DNA of 64,000 nucleotides from Thermoplasmata archaeon (lineage in GTDB: Archaea > Thermoplasmatota > Thermoplasmata > Methanomassiliicoccales > Methanomethylophilaceae): positions 90,720 to 154,719 of the forward strand of contig SUTB01000002.1 in NCBI GenBank assembly GCA_015063125.1, read 5' to 3'. The notes beneath the pieces were generated by a model. That model saw only the letters and a program-made list of their open reading frames with translations. It did no database searches and was not told where the DNA came from. Positions 40,303-48,183 of this stretch are shown here, piece by piece (the stretch's first letter is position 1; every line of letters begins with the position of its first letter). Position numbers and translations under genes: made by a program.

Positions 40303-42483
40303 TCATCCATTTGTTACCAGATCGTAGTAGCATCCCTTGACTGCCATGAGCTCGTCATGGGTGCCGCGTTCGACTATGTGCCCCTTGTCCAGAACCACGA
40401 TGAGGTCAGCATCCCTGATCGTGGACAATCTGTGTGCTATGACGATGGTGGTAATGCCCCTTGCCTTGATGGCGTTGACGACCTCGTACTCGGTCTTGGC
40501 GTCCAAGGCGCTCGTCGCCTCATCCAGTATTATCAGGCTGGGGTCGCTGGCGAGTGAGCGGGCGATCTCGATCCTCTGCCTCTCCCCTCCGGAGAAGTTC
40601 TTCCCGCCTTCCAACACGAGGGAGTTGTACCCTCCCTCCCTGCTCATGATAGTGCTGTGGATCTGAGCATCGTTGCAGGCCATGATGACCTCGTAGTCAG
40701 CTATCGATTCATCCCACATCTTGATGTTGTTGTTGATCGTGTCCTCGAACAGGGTTATCTCCTGATCCACGACGGCTATCGATGATGTGAATATCTCGTG
40801 GTCGATCTCGCTTATCCTCTGTCCGTTGAATATTATGTCCCCGCTCCATGGCGAGTACAGTCCGGAGATAAGTCTGGAGACCGTCGATTTACCGCTCCCC
40901 GTGGAACCGACTATCGCGACCTTCTGACCCTGCTGGACCTCCAAACTGAAGCCCTCTATGGTAGGCTTGTCCATTATTGAATAGCCGAAAGTCAGGTCCC
41001 TGACCACGAGGTCGCCTCTGATCTTGGAGGCGTGGTCAGTGGGTATCTCCCTGATGACGTTCTCATCCAGAGGGTTCTCCAGGACATCGTCCACCCTCTC
41101 CATCTTGGTGCGCATCTCCTGCAGTGTCTGCCCGCTGGACACGACGGTCATGGCAGGTGACATGAACAGGCTCATCAGACCCTGGAAGGTCACGATGGCA
41201 CCGACTGTGAACTGGTCGTTCATGGTAAGGTATATTCCGAGGATCAGGACCGCATAGTTGGCCATCGTAGAGATGAATGAGGGCAGAAGGCCCAAGGTCG
41301 CATTGATCCTGGCCATCTTGAACTTCCCTTTGACCACATCGTCCTGCACTGCGGACCAGGATGCGAAATAAGAGGATTCGGAACCGTTCGATTTGATGGT
41401 CTCCACCATCTCGATGCCTTTGGAGGTCATCGCAGTCAGATTGGCAGCGTCACGTAATTGGACGCGCGAGACGTTCACCCTGATCTTGGAGATGTACTGT
41501 GAGATGAAGATGTTCAGGACGATCGCGGAAACCCCTACGAGCGTCAGAATCCAGCTTTGTCTGATCATGAAGAACAGATAGACGATGATCATGATGGCGC
41601 TGTACATCAGCGGGGCGAAGACGTTCACCATAGTCTCCGCTATAGTGGCGTTCTCCGACTGGCGCCTCTGCAGGTCCCCTACCATCCTCTGGGAGAAGAA
41701 CTCTATCGGCAGCCTCAGGATGGTCCACATGTATGTCTTGGAACCGGCTATGTCGAGCTCGCCCCTGATCTTGTACTGGTAGAGGGATTGGATCATCTTC
41801 AGTATAACTTGGAACAACCCGACTCCTGCTATGATCAGAATGAAAGGTAGAAGCCATCCCGGATCCTCGCCGCCCAGCACCTTATCGATGAATATCCTGT
41901 CCATCAGCGGATTGACCACGCCGGCCAGGTTGATGAGGATCGCCGTGATCGAGAAGAATGCGACTATCTTCATGTTCCCCTTGAGCCTCTTCTTGGCGAA
42001 ATCGATGACCGATTTCCTCTCTCCGCTGGGAACGAAATCCTCACCTGGTTCCAATTCGAGGTAGATCCCGGTGTACATCTCGTCGAAGGTCTTCAGGTCG
42101 ACCTTGACCAGTCCTTTCGCGGGGTCGTTGATTATGGCCTTGTTCCCTTTGAAACCGTTGAGCACGACGAAGTGACCGCCGCTCCAGTGTATGATCGCAG
42201 GGAATTTGCCCTTCTCTTTCAGCTTCTCGATGCCGCAAGCGAACCCCTTGGTCTTGAATCCATACTTCTGGGCGGCCTTGAGGATGTTCTTGGCGTTGCT
42301 CCCGTTGCGTGAGACGCCGCAATCGACCCTCAGCTGCTCCAGCGGGACCCATTTGCCGTAATAGGCCATGACCATAGCTAAGGATGCAGCTCCGCACTCG
42401 AGTGTCTCGAGTTGCATGATGAGCGGAGTGCTCGCTACCCCGGAAGTTTTGGGCTTCCTCACCTTCTTAGCTTTAGCCACCAA
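40303..42483 (-). CDS. Peptidase-containing ABC transporter (C39, NHLM/PCAT type)
   Basis: A 726-residue exporter that should cut leader peptides after the Gly-Gly-type site and export the core. The C39 domain shows oxyanion Gln24, nucleophile Cys30 (LETLECGAASLAMV), His104 (GGHFVVLNG) and Asp120 (INDPAKG), so all catalytic residues are present. Six membrane helices and an ATPase follow (GSTGSGKSTV, FSGGERQRIEIA, LIILDEATSALD). Start is TTG 42483 or GTG 42480, with AGGTG 8-11 bases upstream. It lies 109 bases after the radical SAM gene and immediately before the second ABC gene. Confidence 0.92.
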   Translation of the reverse strand: MVAKAKKVRKPKTSGVASTPLIMQLETLECGAASLAMVMAYYGKWVPLEQLRVDCGVSRNGSNAKNILKAAQKYGFKTKGFACGIEKLKEKGKFPAIIHWSGGHFVVLNGFKGNKAIINDPAKGLVKVDLKTFDEMYTGIYLELEPGEDFVPSGERKSVIDFAKKRLKGNMKIVAFFSITAILINLAGVVNPLMDRIFIDKVLGGEDPGWLLPFILIIAGVGLFQVILKMIQSLYQYKIRGELDIAGSKTYMWTILRLPIEFFSQRMVGDLQRRQSENATIAETMVNVFAPLMYSAIMIIVYLFFMIRQSWILTLVGVSAIVLNIFISQYISKIRVNVSRVQLRDAANLTAMTSKGIEMVETIKSNGSESSYFASWSAVQDDVVKGKFKMARINATLGLLPSFISTMANYAVLILGIYLTMNDQFTVGAIVTFQGLMSLFMSPAMTVVSSGQTLQEMRTKMERVDDVLENPLDENVIREIPTDHASKIRGDLVVRDLTFGYSIMDKPTIEGFSLEVQQGQKVAIVGSTGSGKSTVSRLISGLYSPWSGDIIFNGQRISEIDHEIFTSSIAVVDQEITLFEDTINNNIKMWDESIADYEVIMACNDAQIHSTIMSREGGYNSLVLEGGKNFSGGERQRIEIARSLASDPSLIILDEATSALDAKTEYEVVNAIKARGITTIVIAHRLSTIRDADLIVVLDKGHIVERGTHDELMAVKGCYYDLVTNG

Positions 42484-42530
42484 AAATGAACACCTGTTCT
42501 TAAAATGGCGAAGAAAATGAAACTATGTAA

Positions 42531-42583
42531 AATCGACGTACTGACCGCTGTTTTGCTACGATCATTCTAAAGAAAAGTCGATT
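42531..42583 (-). promoter_or_regulatory. Inverted repeat in the maturase-exporter gap
   Basis: AATCGAC (42531-42537) and GTCGATT (42577-42583) are perfect 7-bp arms with a 39-base loop, in the only long spacer of the operon. It could be an mRNA processing or attenuation hairpin, or an operator for a second promoter. Confidence 0.3.
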
Positions 42584-42592
42584 ATGGGCCCC

Positions 42593-43987
42593 TCAGATGT
42601 CCAGGGGGTTGATCAATTGCCATTCCTTGAGCGAATCGGTGATCCTCTCATACCAACCGTTCTCGAAGAAGATGCATTTGCTGATGTCCTCGTGATAGAA
42701 GTCGCTGTCAGGCGAATACAGCAGACCCAATGCCGGACAGCCTCCGGTGCAGGCCTTGTAGTACTTGCAGTCTGCACATTTGTCGTTCTTCATTATCTGG
42801 ACCAGAAGAGGCGCTACGGCCACGTCGAGATAGCGGCTGTTCCTGATGAGGTCCTTGAGAGGAGTCACTAACAGATTCCCCAGGCTGATCCCCTTGTCCA
42901 TGAGATAGCCGGACATCTGCAGGCACGGAACGACATCCCCGGTGCTGGTCACGGCGATCATGCCGCGGTTGCTCTTGCACATGGGGATGCGGATGTTGAA
43001 CCTATCCTTGCTGCACGATACGGGGACGAGTTCGTAGTTCTTGAACCTGGGGACCATCCTGATGAGCTGCCAGACCTCCACGTTCATCTTCAGACCCGAA
43101 GCCATGTACTCTTTGGAGAACTCCGTCATGCGCTCATAGTACTCCTCTATCGTGAGACTCGAGTGCGGGGAGGACTTCTCCCATCTGGGCGCTTCGGTGG
43201 TCCTGATGATCCTCATGTTCTCCACCCCGAGCCCGTCGAGCAACCTTGCCGTATCCATCATGACATCGACATTCTTGCGGTTCACCTGGACCTGGGCCAT
43301 GACTCTGAAGCCGTTACTTATGCAGAGCTCTATGGCCTTGATCGCCAGCTCCTCCGCCTTCGGATTCTGTCTGATCCAATTGTGATGGCCGATGCCGTCG
43401 AACGATATCTTGATCACCGGTCTGCATCCAATCTCTTTGAAAGCATCTAGCATGCTCTGGTCTATCAGCACCCCGTTGGTGTTGAGCTCGAAGATATGCA
43501 TGTTCCTCTCGTAGATCGCCCTGACGATGTCCAGGAACCTGCGGTGCACCATAGGCTCTCCTCCAGTCACGGTGAAGGCATGGACGCCGATGTCCCTGGC
43601 TTGGTCCAGGATGTCCATTATCTGCTCGTAGGAGAGCTCGCTGTTGAGCGGTGCGTTGTCCATCGCATTGAAGCAATGGAGGCAGTTCATGTTGCACCGC
43701 CCGGTGATCATCAGATTCATCCTCGGGAAATAGAGGTTATCGTATTCCTTCAGAGCTGACCACTCACTCGGGCCATCGCCTTCGCTGCATACTTCAATGA
43801 ATCCCTTGTCGATAAGTCTGTTCACAAGAGGATCCGTTCCGATATCATGTTCGCCGTCGCACTTCAGGAGCAGTCCGAACTCGTCTTTGGAGACTCTCAA
43901 GGCCAGATCGGTGCCTTTCTTGTACACGGCACCGTCTAAGTATTTCCATTTCCTCAGTGCGATGTTCTCTTTTAGACGGTAGAACAT
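42593..43987 (-). CDS. Radical SAM/SPASM peptide maturase
   Basis: A 464-residue enzyme. The radical-SAM cluster motif is CNMNCLHC (C98, C102, C105). The C-terminal SPASM region shows CSKDRF, a Cys before KSNRG, DVVPCLQMSG and CADCKYYKACTGGCPALG with a last Cys near the end, giving ligands for two auxiliary 4Fe-4S clusters. Residues 1-85 are a small PqqD-like leader-recognition region. I start at MFYRLKENI (43987); the longer frame runs back into the precursor gene. It follows the second precursor by 41 bases and should modify the precursor cores. Thioether or C-C/C-N crosslinks are typical; the exact chemistry is unknown. Confidence 0.9.
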   Translation of the reverse strand: MFYRLKENIALRKWKYLDGAVYKKGTDLALRVSKDEFGLLLKCDGEHDIGTDPLVNRLIDKGFIEVCSEGDGPSEWSALKEYDNLYFPRMNLMITGRCNMNCLHCFNAMDNAPLNSELSYEQIMDILDQARDIGVHAFTVTGGEPMVHRRFLDIVRAIYERNMHIFELNTNGVLIDQSMLDAFKEIGCRPVIKISFDGIGHHNWIRQNPKAEELAIKAIELCISNGFRVMAQVQVNRKNVDVMMDTARLLDGLGVENMRIIRTTEAPRWEKSSPHSSLTIEEYYERMTEFSKEYMASGLKMNVEVWQLIRMVPRFKNYELVPVSCSKDRFNIRIPMCKSNRGMIAVTSTGDVVPCLQMSGYLMDKGISLGNLLVTPLKDLIRNSRYLDVAVAPLLVQIMKNDKCADCKYYKACTGGCPALGLLYSPDSDFYHEDISKCIFFENGWYERITDSLKEWQLINPLDI

Positions 43988-44028
43988 GGTTTCACATGGG
44001 ATCTTTTGTTCGGATCCGTTCGGTACTT

Positions 44029-44307
44029 TCAAGAATATTGCAGGAGGCCGTTGTACTTGGTACCGCAGCCTTTGCACTCATAGTAACCGATACCGTCGTT
44101 CATGGTCTCGATGTATTCGGTGCATCCGCATTTGGGACAGACAGGGAGGACTCTTGTGTCACAGCTGCCGGTAACGGCCGCCATCTGTTCATCGGTGAGC
44201 TCTACGCCTTCCGCCTTGGCCAATGCCAACAACTCCGCCGTGGATCCACATTTCTTGGCCAGTTCGAGCTGTTCCTCGGTCAGACCTTTCAGCAATTCCG
44301 ATTTCAT
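44029..44307 (-). CDS. RiPP precursor peptide 2 (Nif11-like leader, zinc-ribbon-like core)
   Basis: A 92-residue precursor. The leader (1-48) has LTEEQLELAKKC, ELLALAKAEGVELTDEQ and ends AVTGS, the Nif11/NHLP-type cleavage motif with Ser instead of the second Gly. The predicted 44-residue core has six Cys at 49, 57, 60, 62, 78 and 81, arranged as CPKCGC and CKGCG. An ideal SD (CAGGTGATT) precedes the ATG. It is 22 bases after its paralogue and 41 before the maturase. A small zinc-ribbon protein with a leader-like front is the main alternative. Confidence 0.8.
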   Translation of the reverse strand: MKSELLKGLTEEQLELAKKCGSTAELLALAKAEGVELTDEQMAAVTGSCDTRVLPVCPKCGCTEYIETMNDGIGYYECKGCGTKYNGLLQYS

Positions 44308-44329
44308 TTAGAATCACCTGACAGAATCA

Positions 44330-44608
44330 TCATTTGTATTGGAGCATGCCGTTGTACTTGGTACCGCAGCCCTGACATTCGTAGTATCCTACGCCACCGT
44401 TCATGGTCTCAGTGAACTCGGTACATCCGCAATTGGGACAGACAGGATTGACTTCCGTATCACAGCCGCCGGTCACTGCGCCCAACTGCTCTTCCGAGAG
44501 CTCCACGCCCTCTCTTTTGGCAATGGACAGCAGCTCTTCCATACTCCTGCAGTCCTTGATCATCTCTTTCTGTTCCTCGGTCAGACCTTTCAATAGCTCT
44601 TCCCTCAC
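44330..44608 (-). CDS. RiPP precursor peptide 1 (Nif11-like leader, zinc-ribbon-like core)
   Basis: A 92-residue paralogue of precursor 2; an ungapped comparison by eye gives about 65 identical positions. The leader ends AVTGG, a canonical double-Gly site, then a 44-residue core with Cys at 49, 57, 60, 62, 78 and 81 (CPNCGC, CQGCG). Start is GTG 44608 with GGGGGAT upstream, so this first gene of the operon has its own ribosome site. The core keeps YYEC, GCGTKYNG and a C-terminal LQY. The retained length, Cys pattern and cleavage site in both copies argue for selection on the whole peptide. Confidence 0.8.
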   Translation of the reverse strand: MREELLKGLTEEQKEMIKDCRSMEELLSIAKREGVELSEEQLGAVTGGCDTEVNPVCPNCGCTEFTETMNGGVGYYECQGCGTKYNGMLQYK

Positions 44609-44645
44609 GGTTATCCCCCGCTATAATTATGCATGCAGCTATTGG

Positions 44646-44654
44646 AATTATATC
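44646..44654 (-). promoter_or_regulatory. Putative promoter of the RiPP-like operon
   Basis: Read on the minus strand, GATATAATT lies about 40 bases before the first precursor start. Initiation about 25 bases downstream would give a short leader containing the GGGGGAT ribosome site. Confidence 0.4.
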
Positions 44655-44815
44655 AAACTGTTGTTTTGAAGCACGGTAAACGTGTTTTTGTGTTAATTCT
44701 CGACTGCACCATCAGAACGGCATTATTATGGGTCTAATGGTGGACGCGTGAGTCTCGGCTTAACGACCCCCTTGGACAAGTTTTTTTGTAAAATTCTGAC
44801 CCCACAACTACCTTC

Positions 44816-44844
44816 TTTATTTAAGTCGAATGATATCGTATCAT
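44816..44844 (+). promoter_or_regulatory. TATA box and palindromic operator of the DUF5678 gene
   Basis: tttatttaa (44816-44824) is about 22 bases before the ATG. Between them ATGATA-TCG-TATCAT (44830-44844) is a perfect dyad covering the expected start of transcription, as in autoregulated two-gene modules. Confidence 0.5.
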
Positions 44845-44845
44845 C

Positions 44846-45043
44846 ATGAGTAAGTCAGGCGATGCATTCATGAAGCTTGATAAGACCCTTTACGAGGGCG
44901 AGTTCGTCGGCATGTGTGAAGGTGTTATCGTAGCGCACTCCAAGTCGTTCGACGAGGTCTATGATGCAACCGTCAAAGCTTGCGGCAACAAATATGTTCC
45001 TTTTGTGACTCAGGTTCTACCTGCGGAATGCATGCTTTTGTGA
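44846..45043 (+). CDS. DUF5678 family small protein
   Basis: A 65-residue protein with the DUF5678 pattern LYEGEFVGMCEGVIVAHSKSF followed by a helix and VPFVTQV. The family is widespread in archaea, of unknown function, and usually sits just upstream of a retropepsin-like protease gene, as here (4 bases apart). A toxin-antitoxin-like or regulated-proteolysis pair has been suspected from this pairing; that is inference. The start is probably leaderless (TATA at 44816). Confidence 0.75.
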   Translation: MSKSGDAFMKLDKTLYEGEFVGMCEGVIVAHSKSFDEVYDATVKACGNKYVPFVTQVLPAECMLL

Positions 45044-45047
45044 TAGC

Positions 45048-45475
45048 ATGACGATGAACTTCAGATTCCTGGATTCATCCAGCCCTAATGGGACTACCAG
45101 TAAGCGTCCATACGTCCTCGTCAGATTCTTTCACAACGACAAGGAATTGGAGCAGTATGCTCTGATCGATAGCGGTGCTGACATGAGCGCTATGGATTAC
45201 AGGTACGCCACTAAATTAGGGCTTGACCTAACAGGAAAAAGGTGAAGACATTCGGCGTATCTGGTCCGGTCGAGTCCGTCGTCACCAGGATTCATGTGGA
45301 GATCTCCAAGGGTCATGAGCATTACGTTTATGAGATCCCCCTCCGTGTGCTTTTCTCAGAAACGGAATTCTTCGCCCCTACGCTCTTGGGCAGACAGGGT
45401 TTCTTTGATAAATTCGTCATTACCATTGACGAATCCGAGCAGAAGATCAAGCTGAAGCACAATGGTCAGGAATGA
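45048..45475 (+). CDS. Retropepsin-like aspartic protease split by a -1 frameshift
   Basis: Two frames join into one clan AA protease. Frame 1 (45048-45245) carries the catalytic ALIDSGADMSAMD. Frame 2 (from GTG 45242 to 45475) carries GVSG, PLRVLFSE and LLGRQGFFDKF, the second half of the fold. They meet at GGAAAAAGGTGA, where a -1 slip on the A run gives a continuous product of about 141 residues; the stop and GTG also overlap (GTGA). It may be a programmed frameshift, a coupled two-chain enzyme, a mutation or a base-call error. Confidence 0.65.
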
Positions 45476-45541
45476 GTTAACCGTTGTAAGGTCGTCTCTT
45501 ATTTTGTGTCCATGAGAGTAAGTCATATGACATGAAAAAGT

Positions 45542-45555
45542 GGTGGGCCCTACCG
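45542..45555 (+). repeat. Left att-like repeat (copy of tRNA 3' end)
   Basis: GGTGGGCCCTACCG is identical to 48170-48183, the 3' end of the CAT-anticodon tRNA gene. Similarity stops after 14 bases, as expected for an attachment site left by an integrated element. Confidence 0.6.
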
Positions 45556-45749
45556 AAACCAAATCTCACTGAGCCAGATCACAGAAAAATATTCTATAAA
45601 GAGTCGAATTTCTGGCGATAAAAATGCCGTGGGGAACACAGAGGGAAGAATTCCTCGTAGCGTGGGTCCGGTTTTAAGCGCTCGATCTGAGAACAACGAC
45701 GGCCGTACAGCCGTTCCCTTAACATTGCACTCAGAGCGAGGTAATCAAT

Positions 45750-46427
45750 ATGAAAGCGAAAGCTAGGTATGGGCCCTACAAGGCCGGGAGCAGCAGGAAG
45801 AACAAGAGGACCAAGGTCAGGAATCTTGTGTCCTTCGAGAAGGGGAACATCAGGATATTTCTCAGACAGATAACGCCATTCGACGAGGTTTCTGAGGAGT
45901 ACGTCCAGCCCTTCCTAAGGTTGGTCTCTTTGGTTGACGGCAAGTATGCGAGGATTCCTTCAATCGATCGGTTCCGGACTGTCGATGAAGGAGGATTCAG
46001 GATTGGAGTACTCAGCCCCTTTGAAACCGGAAGCTATCCAGGAGGCGAGCGAATGAGCTCAGAGGAGGAATTCATCCAGGAAGCTCAAGAGAAGCTTGGG
46101 GTCCCACAGCCGGTATCGAAACCTCCCATGAGGCTGCCGTTGAACAAGTTTCATTACGGCCGCCTCTTCGCCAATTTCACATTGGTGGCAGACTATGACA
46201 TCAAGAATCAGGAGTACAACCCTCCGGAGCCCAGACTGAACACATCTATGGGGGAGAAGCGCATTTGGCTTCCCACAGATCCGGAGGTCATCAGGCTTTT
46301 GGGCGAGTACTTCATCACAGTCGGAAAGACGATGGAGGATCTCAAGTTCCCTACCAAGGAAGTCTATATCGAGGAGATCAGGAGGATCCTGATGTCATGC
46401 GGGTGTGTGGTGAAGGATGGGAATTAA
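45750..46427 (+). CDS. Hypothetical protein within the tRNA-bounded element
   Basis: A 225-residue soluble protein, start MKAKARYGPYKAG with a basic first 25 residues, then mixed alpha/beta. Pro-rich segments (GVPQPVSKPPMRLP; YNPPEP) and a C-terminal CGC are visible. I recognise no family. It ends in UAA, unusual in this window where UGA dominates, and it lies between the two att-like repeats. The 274 bases before it show no gene, only the left repeat. Confidence 0.55.
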   Translation: MKAKARYGPYKAGSSRKNKRTKVRNLVSFEKGNIRIFLRQITPFDEVSEEYVQPFLRLVSLVDGKYARIPSIDRFRTVDEGGFRIGVLSPFETGSYPGGERMSSEEEFIQEAQEKLGVPQPVSKPPMRLPLNKFHYGRLFANFTLVADYDIKNQEYNPPEPRLNTSMGEKRIWLPTDPEVIRLLGEYFITVGKTMEDLKFPTKEVYIEEIRRILMSCGCVVKDGN

Positions 46428-46600
46428 GAGATGCTGCCTGACTTGCGCATACTTCCCAGGATTCAACGAGGACGGATTCTACATGCGGTTCATAGTCGCG
46501 GATTCTCTCCAAGGGTCCCAAGGCGATCAATGACGATCTTCTTGGTCCCCTTCGAAAGACAGTACTTGTCGGGACCCTCTTCGGGATGAACTCCATAGGC

Positions 46601-47668
46601 TCAGGCCGCTGCGAGCTCTAGTCTGATAGGATGATCATAGTCCATCGTCTGGCCGGTGCGGAGGTAGAGGGTGGCCGTCAGGTCCTCGGTGTCGTAGACG
46701 ATCGACCATCTGGTGTAATGGGAAAGGTCGGAGCTATCCTGCTTGACAGATACCAGCACGTCCTTGACCCGGTCCTCGTCCATGACGTCCGATGCGTCCA
46801 GGGCATCCCTTATGATATCGTACCTTTGTTGGCTGCTCTCGGATATGGGAACTCCAGTGCCGGGGTAGATGTAATGGTTAGTCATCAGTTCGGTGGGTGT
46901 CGCCTTGATCCTCCCGTCGATGACCTCGATCGCCCTGGAATCGCCAGATGTGTCGGTGACTAACAGATGGTAGCATCCCTCGGCCCTCAGGCTGTAATCC
47001 TGCAGGAGATCCACGGCCTTCTCGGCGGAGTCCGCATGGTCGAGTATGATCCTCAGGGCGCAGGTCGTGAAGATTGGCGTCTTACCCGACATGTCCATCT
47101 CACTGACGTTGTGCACCATGTTGACGCAAACGAAGACGCCCTTCTCGTTGACACCGTCCAGAGGGATGTACGGGGCCGCGTTCAGCCTGACATCGGCGGG
47201 CAGCTTGCGATAGTCCTCGTCGGTGTCCACGAACATCCTCATGTCGACGAGGCTCATGGACCGGTAGCAGCCGTCCGCATGGGTGTAGACCACCGCGGGC
47301 ATGCTGTATCTGTAATCGAAGTTCCTGCCCACGAGGTATCCGGAGCCGTCGGCATCGGTCGCCTCGAAGACGGAACAGTTCCCGGGGATGACGCCGTTGA
47401 TGTACCGCCCGCACGTCACGTTGTCCTTGAGATATTCGTAGAAGTCCGTCAGATCCAGATCGGACGAGCCGTGCCTGAGGTAGTCCTCGAATCCGTAATC
47501 CCCTGTCATGTCTATGTAGGCCAGTTTGCCATCGGCATCCACCTTCACTTCGAAGATGACGGTCTGGTCGTCGTCCGGTACAGCGGTGGACAATACCAGC
47601 GCAACGACCGCCAAGGCGATCAGGATGGCAAGGGCTATGATGCCCCTCGTTCTTGTGCTCATGGGCAC
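46601..47668 (-). CDS. Membrane-anchored choloylglycine-hydrolase-like Ntn hydrolase
   Basis: A 355-residue protein with an N-terminal signal anchor (residues 7-29) and an Ntn-hydrolase domain. The expected nucleophile is the Cys of NGVIPGNCSVFEA, freed by autoprocessing, followed by GYLVGRNFDYRYS (conserved Arg and Asp), GVNEKGVFVCVNMV (Asn) and a late TRWSIVYD (Arg). This pattern fits linear amide C-N hydrolases, including bile salt hydrolases and acylases. The outward location suits hydrolysis of host or environmental amides. Bile salts are one candidate substrate, unproven. It lies inside the tRNA-bounded element. Confidence 0.7.
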   Translation of the reverse strand: MPMSTRTRGIIALAILIALAVVALVLSTAVPDDDQTVIFEVKVDADGKLAYIDMTGDYGFEDYLRHGSSDLDLTDFYEYLKDNVTCGRYINGVIPGNCSVFEATDADGSGYLVGRNFDYRYSMPAVVYTHADGCYRSMSLVDMRMFVDTDEDYRKLPADVRLNAAPYIPLDGVNEKGVFVCVNMVHNVSEMDMSGKTPIFTTCALRIILDHADSAEKAVDLLQDYSLRAEGCYHLLVTDTSGDSRAIEVIDGRIKATPTELMTNHYIYPGTGVPISESSQQRYDIIRDALDASDVMDEDRVKDVLVSVKQDSSDLSHYTRWSIVYDTEDLTATLYLRTGQTMDYDHPIRLELAAA

Positions 47669-47724
47669 GGTATGGGCTTCAGCATAGAAATTAATACCCT
47701 TCCCTGGCGCTGTTCCCTCCTCTG

Positions 47725-47997
47725 ATGGTCAAGTCGGGATTCGTCACGATGGAGACCATCAACAAGAGGAAGAGGAGCGTCGAGAAGATCATCGGCGAGA
47801 GGCTCGCTCTCAAGGACGCCCGCCGCGCCTACGGGCAGAGGATGTTCGACCGCGGGGTACCCATCGAGAGCGTATCCTATGCAATGGGGCACGACTCGAT
47901 CAAGACCACGCAGAAGTACTACGCGAACTACCGCGAGGAATCCATCCTAGACAACATCTATGACGTCATGAGGGGCAGGTCTGAGAGCATGCCCTGA
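47725..47997 (+). pseudogene. Tyrosine recombinase C-terminal fragment
   Basis: A 90-residue frame matching only the catalytic C-terminus of a tyrosine integrase: LKDARRAYGQRMFDRGVPIE (Arg), SYAMGHDSIKTTQKYYANY (His and the nucleophilic Tyr). The N-terminal two thirds are missing and an in-frame stop lies 30 bases upstream. It sits 175 bases from the tRNA gene, pointing at the right att-like repeat, so it is the remnant of the integrase that inserted the element. Confidence 0.7.
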
Positions 47998-48169
47998 TCC
48001 ATAGTAGTGCGGGCACACCGGCCGGGCGACAACTGTTGTTGGGCTCAGATTCCAGAAATCGAGCCCGCAACAGTCCAACTCGGCCGAAAACCGTCACTTT
48101 CCATCCGAAAAAACACGGACAGCATCTTAGTTGAGCCCATTTTAAATTATGTCATTGACATAAAAAAAA

Positions 48170-48183
48170 GGTGGGCCCTACCG
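48170..48183 (+). repeat. Right att-like repeat within the tRNA 3' end
   Basis: This copy of the 14-base repeat covers the tRNA acceptor 3' strand and part of the T stem. Insertion here regenerates the tRNA 3' end, the classic archaeal integration mode. Confidence 0.6.

Noticed and set aside
43988-44077. Longer start for the radical SAM maturase
   Set aside because: The 30 extra residues overlap the precursor 2 coding end in another frame and have no PqqD-like or radical-SAM character.
44029-44608. Precursors as plain zinc-ribbon transcription or ribosomal proteins
   Set aside because: The Nif11-like leader with Gly-Gly/Gly-Ser site, duplication, and position directly before a maturase and a C39 exporter make a precursor role more likely, though metal binding by the core is kept open.
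45536-45600. A second tRNA gene or tRNA pseudogene
   Set aside because: Only 14 bases match the tRNA 3' end; no T loop, anticodon arm or D arm follows, so an att-like repeat is the better explanation.
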